From: Amnibacterium endophyticum
GTDB lineage: Bacteria; Actinomycetota; Actinomycetes; Actinomycetales; Microbacteriaceae
Assembly: GCF_042680685.1 (NCBI RefSeq)
Contig: NZ_JBHUEA010000013.1
Span: forward strand, 1-64,000
Direction: 5' to 3'
Length of the DNA stretch: 64,000 nt
The notes beneath the pieces are model-generated. The model had not been told where the DNA came from. It made no database searches and saw only the letters and a program-made list of their open reading frames with translations. Below are positions 58,778-64,000 of the stretch, piece by piece (within the stretch, counting starts at the first letter, position 1; every line of letters begins with the position of its first letter). The position numbers were made by a program, and so were the translations under genes.

Positions 58778-59505
58778 GCTCCCGCGACCAGCTCGTCGGG
58801 GACCTCGGTCGGCAGCGGCGCGGCCGAGGGCCGCACCGCGGCGACCACCTCGTCGAGGACCCGGCGGACCTGCGTCTCGCCCACCCAGAGGTGCTTGCCG
58901 CCCTCGACCGCGATCAGGTGCGCCTCCGGCACGACCGCGAAGGCGGACCGGGCCGCCTCGGGGCGCAGGTAGTCGTCCAGCTCCGGCACGATGACGACGA
59001 GCGGGCGCCCGAGGCCGTGCCAGCGCGCGAGCTCCGCCTCGCTCGTGCGGTGCAGCGGCGGCGACAGCAGCACGGCGCCCTCGACGTCCTCGTCCGGCCC
59101 GTACTTGAGGGCGAGCTCCGTGCCGAACGACCAGCCGAGCAGCCACGGCGACGGCAGGGCCCGCTCCCGCGCGAACGCGACGGCCGCCGCGACGTCAGAG
59201 CGCTCGGCCACTCCCCCGTCGTACTCGCCCTCGCTCGTGCCGCGCGGGCTCGTCGTGCCGCGGGTGTTGAAGCGCAGCACCGCGAGGTCGGCGAGCGCGG
59301 GCAGCCGCCAGGCCGCCTTCCGCAGCACGTGGCTGTCCATGAAGCCGCCGTGCGTCGGCAGCGGGTGCAGGCACACGAGCGTGGCCGCCGGCTCGCGGTC
59401 CGCGGGCAGCGCCAGCTCGCCCACCAGGGTCAGGCCGTCCGCGGTGTCGAACGCGACGTCCTCCCGCCGCGCGGCGAGCACCGTGCCGCTCCGGATCGGG
59501 GTCAT
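58774..59505 (-). CDS. Alpha/beta hydrolase (dienelactone hydrolase-like)
   Basis: 243 residues. VCLHPLPTHGGFMDSHVL, LRFNTRGTTSPRGTSEGEYD, the nucleophile region LLGWSFGTELALK (Ser in GWSFG) and the His in GGKHLWVGE match the short alpha/beta hydrolases. Substrate unknown. ATG 59505 overlaps the stop of the small zinc-binding gene by four bases. Confidence 0.85.
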   Translation of the reverse strand: MTPIRSGTVLAARREDVAFDTADGLTLVGELALPADREPAATLVCLHPLPTHGGFMDSHVLRKAAWRLPALADLAVLRFNTRGTTSPRGTSEGEYDGGVAERSDVAAAVAFARERALPSPWLLGWSFGTELALKYGPDEDVEGAVLLSPPLHRTSEAELARWHGLGRPLVVIVPELDDYLRPEAARSAFAVVPEAHLIAVEGGKHLWVGETQVRRVLDEVVAAVRPSAAPLPTEVPDELVAGA

Positions 59506-59774
59506 GCGGCCCGCCAGCAGTGCAGGTGCCAGTGCCGGCGCGCCGCGAGGTCGGCGGCGTCGCCGAGCACCCCGTCGGCCCGCCACGCCACCAGGTGCGC
59601 CACCGCGGGCTCGATCTCGCCGCCGCAGCCCGGGCAGCGGTAGGCCTTCAGCGCCTGTGCGGCGGAGATCGGCTGCACGTGCCACTCCCGGCCGCCGCGC
59701 ACCTCGAGGCGGGGGCCGCCGCTCAGCCTGAGCGGCGGCGGCTCGTCCCCCCGGATCCTGTTCCTGCGCGGCAC
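59502..59774 (-). CDS. Small protein with C-x2-C and HxHC motifs
   Basis: 90 residues. YRCPGCGGEIEPAVAHLVAWR and RRHWHLHCWRAA provide two Cys and two or three His, fit for a zinc ribbon-like site. Start GTG 59774. Coupled by ATGA to the hydrolase downstream, and close behind the transglycosylase gene. No function known; actinobacterial genomes carry many such unnamed small zinc proteins. Confidence 0.72.
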   Translation of the reverse strand: MPRRNRIRGDEPPPLRLSGGPRLEVRGGREWHVQPISAAQALKAYRCPGCGGEIEPAVAHLVAWRADGVLGDAADLAARRHWHLHCWRAA

Positions 59775-59781
59775 GACACCA

Positions 59782-60444
59782 TCAGTACCAGCCCAGGGCG
59801 TTGGAATGCCCCCAGGCGCCGCAGGGGCTGCCGTACGAGCCGGCGATGTAGCCGAGGCCCCAGGTGATCTGCGTGGCGTAGCTGTTCTGCCAGTCGGCGC
59901 CCGCCGCGGCCATCTTGCTGCCGGGCAGCGCCTGCGGGATGCCGTAGGCGCCGCTGCCCGGGTTCGCCGCGTGGGTGTTCCAGCCGGACTCGCGGTTCCA
60001 GAGGCTCACGAGGCAGCTGAACTCGCTGGGCGCCCAGCCGCGCTTCGCGACGGCCTTCGCGGCATAGGTCTGGGCGACGCCGACCGGCGTCGTGTACGAG
60101 CCGCCGGAGCCGCTCGTGCCGGTGCTGCCGCCACCGCCGGGACCGGCCTTCGCCGCGCTCGGCGCCGGAGCGGTGTAGGCCTGGTAGCCGTCGCGCTTCG
60201 GATCGACGAGCACGTAGCCGCCGCTGATCGCGTAGCGCTGCACGCCGGAGCCCTGCACCATCGCCGGCTCGCGGTAGAAGCTGGACGCCGTCGCCCCGGC
60301 GTACGGGTCGACCACGGTGACGAGCAGCATGCCTGCGACCACCGCCATCACCAGCGCGCTGAAGACCCTCCGGGCCCGCCGGCGACCGGGCGACACCGCC
60401 CCGCGTCCCGCAGCCCGCCGCTCCCCCGTCGACCAGATGCTCAC
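59782..60444 (-). CDS. Lytic transglycosylase-like secreted protein
   Basis: 220 residues. Basic N-terminus and a membrane helix (RVFSALVMAVVAGMLLVTVVD) that can act as signal anchor, then a Pro/Gly/Ser-rich linker (about 95-120), and a C-terminal SLT-like domain: FSCLVSLWNRESGWNTHAAN with the likely catalytic Glu, GSGAYGIPQALPGSKMAA and ITWGLGYIAGSYGSPCGAWG. It probably cuts peptidoglycan. Leaderless-type TACCGT lies 9 bases before GTG 60444. Confidence 0.85.
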   Translation of the reverse strand: MSIWSTGERRAAGRGAVSPGRRRARRVFSALVMAVVAGMLLVTVVDPYAGATASSFYREPAMVQGSGVQRYAISGGYVLVDPKRDGYQAYTAPAPSAAKAGPGGGGSTGTSGSGGSYTTPVGVAQTYAAKAVAKRGWAPSEFSCLVSLWNRESGWNTHAANPGSGAYGIPQALPGSKMAAAGADWQNSYATQITWGLGYIAGSYGSPCGAWGHSNALGWY

Positions 60445-60453
60445 GATGACCCG

Positions 60454-60459
60454 ACGGTA
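60454..60459 (-). promoter_or_regulatory. -10 (TACCGT), leaderless type, for the transglycosylase
   Basis: TACCGT on the minus strand, 9 bases before GTG 60444. Confidence 0.4.
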
Positions 60460-60499
60460 CCCGGCGAGGGCCGACGCGCCGGGGCGCCGCCGCGGCGCG

Positions 60500-61048
60500 T
60501 CAGCGGACCGCGAGCATCGTCTCCACGAGGCCGTCGATCAGCAGGTCGACCTGCGCCTCGCTGTAGCCGCCCCGCTGCGCGCGGAAGGCGACCTGACGCA
60601 CCTGCTCCACCGGCACCTTGGCCCCGTCCTCGAAGTACGAGCGCGCCTGCACCGCGAAGCGGTCGACCTCCTTGACCGAGTAACCGATGCGGGTGACGCC
60701 GACCCGGGCGAAGCGGCGCCCGTCCGGCCGCTCGAGCCGGCCGATGATCTCCTTCGCCAGCTTGCGGGTCTCGGCGTAGAACTGGCGCTCGCCGCCCGAG
60801 GCGGCCGCATGTTCCCGCTCCCGGCGCGCGAAGGCGTCCTCGAGCCGCTCGAGCGCCGCGTCGACCGCGCGGGTGGCGTAGCCGCCCCGCCGCATCGAGA
60901 ACGCCGTGCGGCGGATGTCCCCGGCGCTGAGCCGTCGACCCGGCGCGTCGTAGGCGGCACGGGCGGCCGCGATGAAGCGGTCGACCTCCTCGGGGTCGTA
61001 CCCGACTCGGCGGCGCTCACGGGGGAAGGTCGTCGGCATGGCCGACAT
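60500..61048 (-). CDS. Duplicated DivIVA-like domain protein
   Basis: 182 residues in two similar halves: VGYDPEEVDRFIAAARAAYD with SMRRGGYATRAVDAALERLED, and IGYSVKEVDRFAVQARSYFE with RAQRGGYSEAQVDLLIDGLVE. Each half matches the short DivIVA-like module, GY...EVDRF...R, so the gene arose by duplication. No coiled-coil tail, no membrane helix. Start at 61048 rather than 61039 because GAGGG is spaced well only from 61048. Seven bases downstream of cdsA, in the cdsA-frr-pyrH neighbourhood. Confidence 0.82.
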   Translation of the reverse strand: MSAMPTTFPRERRRVGYDPEEVDRFIAAARAAYDAPGRRLSAGDIRRTAFSMRRGGYATRAVDAALERLEDAFARREREHAAASGGERQFYAETRKLAKEIIGRLERPDGRRFARVGVTRIGYSVKEVDRFAVQARSYFEDGAKVPVEQVRQVAFRAQRGGYSEAQVDLLIDGLVETMLAVR

Positions 61049-61055
61049 GATGCCC

Positions 61056-62069
61056 TCAGGTGGTCGCGAAGTAGAGGAGCAGCGCCGCAGCGGCCGACGG
61101 AAGCACCGAATCGATCCGGTCGAGGATGCCGCCGTGGCCGGGCAGCCACGACGACATGTCCTTCACCCCGATGTCGCGCTTGATCATCGACTCCCCGAGG
61201 TCGCCCATCGTCCCGGTCACGAGGATCAGGGCGCCGAACAGCAGCCCGAACCAGACGGGCCGGTCGAGCAGCCAGGGCGCGAGCACCGCGCCGAGCAGCA
61301 CGGTGGCGATCGCGGCGCCCGCGAACCCCTCCCAGGTCTTGCCCGGGCTGATCCTCGGCGCCATCTTGTGCCTGCCGAAGCGGAGCCCGGTCACGTACGC
61401 GAAGATGTCCGCCGCGACCACGACGGCGAGGAACGACAGGGCCCACCACTGCCCCCGCGGCTGCACGACGAGCACGGCGGCGCAGCTGCCGAGGCCGGTC
61501 ACGTAGAGCTGCACGAACGCCGTCTGCAGGACGTCGCGGCCGAGCGTCCGCGGCGGGACGGGGACGGCGGCCTGCTGGGCGAGCCGCCACACGACCGCCA
61601 CCACGACGGCGCCGAGCAGGGCGAGGAACCAGCCTCCCGGCAGCAGCTCCGGGGCCGCGGCGGGAGCCGGGTCCGACCCGGCGGCCGGGACGCTGGCGAC
61701 GGCGGTGACGACGATCGCGAGCACGCCGGCGACGGCCGAACCGACCCGCGGCACGCGCACACCGGCGGTGCGCAGCGCGCCCGCGAGCTCCGACGTGCCG
61801 ACCCCGACGAGCGCCATCACGATGAGGACGAACAGCGGCTTCCAGACGACGAGGCTCACGATGACGAGCCCGCCGAGCACGACGCCGAACCCGATCGCGA
61901 AGACCAGGTTCCGGCCGCTGCGCGCGGTCAGGCGGGCGTTCGCCTCGTCGAACTGCGCGCGGGTGGCGCGCACCTGCTCGCGGATGTCATCCCGCGTCGC
62001 CCGCAGCTGCTCCTGCAGCTCCGCGCTGTTCCTGGGGCGGCGCGGTCGCTCCGGCCGCCGATCGGTCAT
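61056..62069 (-). CDS. cdsA: Phosphatidate cytidylyltransferase
   Basis: 337 residues, of which about 60 form a basic soluble N-terminal extension (ELQEQLRATRDDIREQVRAT). The rest is membrane helices, then the family signature RFGRHKMAPRISPGKTWEGFAG and VTGTMGDLGESMIKRDIGVKD near the C-terminus. Makes CDP-diacylglycerol from phosphatidate and CTP. Follows frr by 4 bases in the classic pyrH-frr-cdsA order. Confidence 0.95.
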   Translation of the reverse strand: MTDRRPERPRRPRNSAELQEQLRATRDDIREQVRATRAQFDEANARLTARSGRNLVFAIGFGVVLGGLVIVSLVVWKPLFVLIVMALVGVGTSELAGALRTAGVRVPRVGSAVAGVLAIVVTAVASVPAAGSDPAPAAAPELLPGGWFLALLGAVVVAVVWRLAQQAAVPVPPRTLGRDVLQTAFVQLYVTGLGSCAAVLVVQPRGQWWALSFLAVVVAADIFAYVTGLRFGRHKMAPRISPGKTWEGFAGAAIATVLLGAVLAPWLLDRPVWFGLLFGALILVTGTMGDLGESMIKRDIGVKDMSSWLPGHGGILDRIDSVLPSAAAALLLYFATT

Positions 62070-62073
62070 CGGA

Positions 62074-62628
62074 TCAGACCTCGAGCAGTTCTGCTTCTTT
62101 GCGCTTCAGCGCCTCGTCGATCTGGTCGATGTGGCGCTTCGTCACCGCCTCGAGCTCCTTCTCACCGCGGGAGATCTCGTCGTCGCCGACCTCGCCGGTC
62201 AGCGCGTCGAGGTCGTCCTTCGCCCGGCGGCGGATGTTGCGGACGGCCACGCGCGCGTCCTCGCCCTTGCTGCGGGCGAGCTTGACGAACTCCTTGCGGC
62301 GGTCCTGCGTCAGCTCCGGCATCACGACCCGCACGATGGAGCCGTCGTTCGTCGGGGTCGCGCCGAGGTTCGGGAAGGTCGCGATCGCCTTCTCGATGTC
62401 CTTCAGCGCGCTCTTGTCGTAGGGCGTGACGACGAGCATCCGCGCCTCCGGCACCTGCAGGCTCGCCAGCTGCGCGAGCGGCGTCGGCGAGCCGTAGTAG
62501 TCCACGTTGATCCGCTGGAACAGGGCGGGGTTGATCCGCCCGGTCCGCACGGTGTCGAAGTCGTTCTTGGCGGCGTCGACGGCCTTCGCCATGCGGTCGC
62601 CCGCCTCCTGCAGCACGTCCGCGATCAC
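62074..62628 (-). CDS. frr: Ribosome recycling factor
   Basis: 184 residues, the usual size. AVDAAKNDFDTVRTGRINPALFQRINVDYYGSPTP, LASLQVPEARMLVVTPYDKS, and DDEISRGEKELEAVTKRHID are diagnostic. With EF-G it splits post-termination ribosomes. Start GTG 62628. Upstream pyrH ends 67 bases away. Confidence 0.96.
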   Translation of the reverse strand: MIADVLQEAGDRMAKAVDAAKNDFDTVRTGRINPALFQRINVDYYGSPTPLAQLASLQVPEARMLVVTPYDKSALKDIEKAIATFPNLGATPTNDGSIVRVVMPELTQDRRKEFVKLARSKGEDARVAVRNIRRRAKDDLDALTGEVGDDEISRGEKELEAVTKRHIDQIDEALKRKEAELLEV

Positions 62629-62695
62629 GATCGGCCCCTTCCTGTCCGGCCCCGGGAGTCTACCGGGGGCCTGCCGGGCGTCGCCCGGCGCCCGC

Positions 62696-63394
62696 TCAGG
62701 CGGAGACGACCGTCCCGACCTCCGCGCCGCGCAGCGCATCGGTGATGGCACCGTCGCCCTCGATGCCGAAGACCCGCATCGCCATGTCGTTGTCCATGCA
62801 GAGGCTGAACGCGGTCGAGTCGACGACCTTCAGCTCGCGCCGCAGGGCGTCGCCGAACGTGACGTGGTCGAGCTTCACCGCGGAGGGGTCCTTCCGCGGG
62901 TCCGCGGAGTAGACGCCGTCGACGCCGTTCTTGGCGACGAGCACCTCGTCGGCGTGCGTCTCGAGCGCGCGCTGCGCGGCGACCGTGTCGGTGGAGAAGA
63001 ACGGCAGGCCGGCGCCGGCGCCGAAGATGACGATTCGGCCCTTCTCGAGGTGGCGGATGGCGCGGCGCGGGATGTAGGGCTCGGCGACCTGCGTCATCGC
63101 GATGGCGGACTGCACGCGCGTCTGCACGCCGGCCTGCTCGAGGAAGTCCTGCAGCGCCAGGGCGTTCATCACCGTCCCGAGCATGCCCATGTAGTCGGCC
63201 CGCCCGCGGTCCATGCCCGCCTGGCTCAGCTCGGCACCGCGGAAGAAGTTGCCGCCGCCGACGACGACGGCGATCTGGACCTCCTCGGCCGCGGCCGCGA
63301 TCTGCTCCGCGATCCCGCGGACGACGTCCGGGGCGACCCCGAAGGTCCCGCCTCCCAGCGCCTCACCCGACAGCTTGAGCACGACCCGGCGCAT
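62696..63394 (-). CDS. pyrH: UMP kinase
   Basis: 232 residues, amino acid kinase fold. VVLKLSGEALGGGTFGV, VVVGGGNFFRGAELS, and the GAGAGLPFFSTDTVAAQRAL motif with DGVYSADPRKD identify PyrH. It phosphorylates UMP to UDP as a hexamer and is feedback-inhibited by UTP. Upstream, 146 bases separate it from tsf and contain a hairpin pair described separately. Confidence 0.97.
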   Translation of the reverse strand: MRRVVLKLSGEALGGGTFGVAPDVVRGIAEQIAAAAEEVQIAVVVGGGNFFRGAELSQAGMDRGRADYMGMLGTVMNALALQDFLEQAGVQTRVQSAIAMTQVAEPYIPRRAIRHLEKGRIVIFGAGAGLPFFSTDTVAAQRALETHADEVLVAKNGVDGVYSADPRKDPSAVKLDHVTFGDALRRELKVVDSTAFSLCMDNDMAMRVFGIEGDGAITDALRGAEVGTVVSA

Positions 63395-63433
63395 CCGCTC
63401 CCCCTTACGACGACCGGGAGACGACGCTACCGC

Positions 63434-63490
63434 GTTTCATTTCGTAGGCGAATCGCGGCGCCTCGCCGAGATCCGCCTACGAGATGAAAC
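63434..63490 (-). repeat. 57-base nested hairpin between tsf and pyrH
   Basis: Outer arms GTTTCATTTCGTAGGCG (63434-63450) and CGCCTACGAGATGAAAC (63474-63490) pair with a single mismatch; inside, CGGCG-AGG-CGCCG adds a second stem with symmetric internal loops. It sits at the right distance to be in the leader of pyrH, or at a processing or termination site after tsf. Not recognised as a known riboswitch. Confidence 0.7.
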
Positions 63491-63521
63491 CGCCCCCGCG
63501 GTCTCTCGACTGCGGGGGCGG
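63490..63521 (-). terminator. Terminator hairpin after tsf
   Basis: CCGCCCCCGC / GCGGGGGCGG stem, 10 pairs, loop of about 12 bases, followed on the minus strand by TTTCAT. It begins 20 bases after the tsf stop and runs into the outer arm of the nested hairpin above, so tsf termination and pyrH start are physically linked. Confidence 0.75.
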
Positions 63522-63540
63522 CTCATCAGGACTGATCGGG

Positions 63541-64000
63541 TCAGGCGCCGACCTTCAGGCGGGCGAAGCCCGAGACCTCGACGCCGGCGTCCTTCAGCAC
63601 CTTGCCGGTCGCGACCTTCGAGTCGCGGGCGTAGGGCTGGTCGGCGAGCACGACCTCCTTGAAGAAGCCGTTCAGCTTGCCCTCGACGATCTTCGGCAGG
63701 GCCGCCTCGGGCTTGCCCTCGTTGCGGGTCGCCTCGGTGAGCACCTCGCGCTCGCGCTCGACGACGTCGGCCGGGACCTGCTCGCGCGTGCCGTACCGCG
63801 GGTCGTAGACCGCGATGTGCTGCGCGACGGAGCGGGCCGTCTCGGCGTCGGCACCGGCGTAGCCGAGCACCACGCCGACCTGCGGGGGCAGGTCCTTGCT
63901 GGTCCGGTGCAGGTAGATCGCGAACTCGTCGCCCTCGACCCGCTTGACCTGACGCAGCTCGACCTTCTCGCCGAGCAGCGCGGCCTCGTCGTCGATGTAG
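63541..64000 (-). CDS. tsf: Elongation factor Ts, N-terminus beyond right edge
   Basis: C-terminal 152 residues of EF-Ts. QVGVVLGYAGADAETARSVA and VAQHIAVYDPRYGTREQVPADVVERE are followed by EGKPEAALPKIVEGKLNGFFKEV and VLADQPYARDSKVATGKVL, matching the family to its end. It reloads EF-Tu with GTP. Gene order tsf-pyrH-frr-cdsA is the common bacterial one; rpsB should lie upstream, outside the window. Confidence 0.95.
   Translation of the reverse strand, partial: YIDDEAALLGEKVELRQVKRVEGDEFAIYLHRTSKDLPPQVGVVLGYAGADAETARSVAQHIAVYDPRYGTREQVPADVVEREREVLTEATRNEGKPEAALPKIVEGKLNGFFKEVVLADQPYARDSKVATGKVLKDAGVEVSGFARLKVGA

Overview
The window is a stretch of a high-GC actinobacterial chromosome. I infer the family Microbacteriaceae, with moderate confidence, from the mix of genes: a mycothiol-dependent-type DUF664-like isomerase, an F420-type luciferase-like oxidoreductase, DUF3097, DUF3072 and FBP-domain proteins, a DUF222/HNH endonuclease, the GlgE route and DivIVA-type proteins. 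Coding density is high, genes often overlap by 1 to 4 bases, and GTG starts are frequent. No tRNA, rRNA, CRISPR array, insertion sequence or prophage was seen.

Layout. 1-5.5 kb: a membrane-protein fragment at the edge, dinB, then a GNAT / isoprenylcysteine-methyltransferase / type III polyketide synthase operon divergent from corA, then an OsmC peroxidase. 5.5-19.4 kb: scattered housekeeping and redox genes (MpaB-type oxygenase, F420-type oxidoreductase, HAD phosphatase, phosphoesterase, cyclase-like protein, DUF3097, capsule-type glycosyltransferase, two short-chain or epimerase enzymes, HNH endonuclease, carotenoid-desaturase-like flavoprotein, FBP zinc protein). 19.5-27.2 kb: a complete kdpFABC-DE potassium-uptake operon preceded by a 27-codon ORF coupled to kdpF. 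27.2-31.3 kb: epimerase, HemK-like methyltransferase, lipoprotein hydrolase and two small membrane proteins. 31.3-39.4 kb: gatCAB, ligA, mnmA and a cysteine desulfurase, all on the minus strand. 39.5-49.3 kb: a glycogen/alpha-glucan cluster (glgX, glgP, glgE, glgB). 49.3-52.5 kb: a kinase-GAF protein and an exopolysaccharide priming glycosyltransferase. 53.3-64 kb: a CnoX-like TPR/thioredoxin-fold protein, a DUF8094-like membrane protein, a coiled-coil DivIVA-like protein, an AI-2E-family permease, a lytic transglycosylase, a duplicated DivIVA-like protein, then cdsA, frr, pyrH and the 3' part of tsf.

How it works together. The glg genes build, debranch and phosphorolyse alpha-glucan; GlgE extends chains from maltose 1-phosphate and GlgB, co-transcribed, branches them. 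The gat genes amidate misacylated tRNA, mnmA with the neighbouring desulfurase is placed for tRNA thiolation. The polyketide operon probably makes a methylated alkyl pyrone or resorcinol lipid.

Non-coding structure is the most unusual part. Two convergent gene ends (52485 and 53337) are followed by the same ~105-base element in mirrored orientation, which folds into a row of small hairpins whose stems show compensatory changes. A second region (41.5-42.0 kb) between glgX and glgP is packed with AGCAGGA/TCCTGCT palindromes. A third palindromic repeat occurs in three intergenic regions. About twenty genes start 6-9 bases after a TANNNT hexamer with no Shine-Dalgarno, as expected of leaderless transcripts; one divergent pair (cysteine desulfurase / glgX) has its two -10 hexamers on top of each other.
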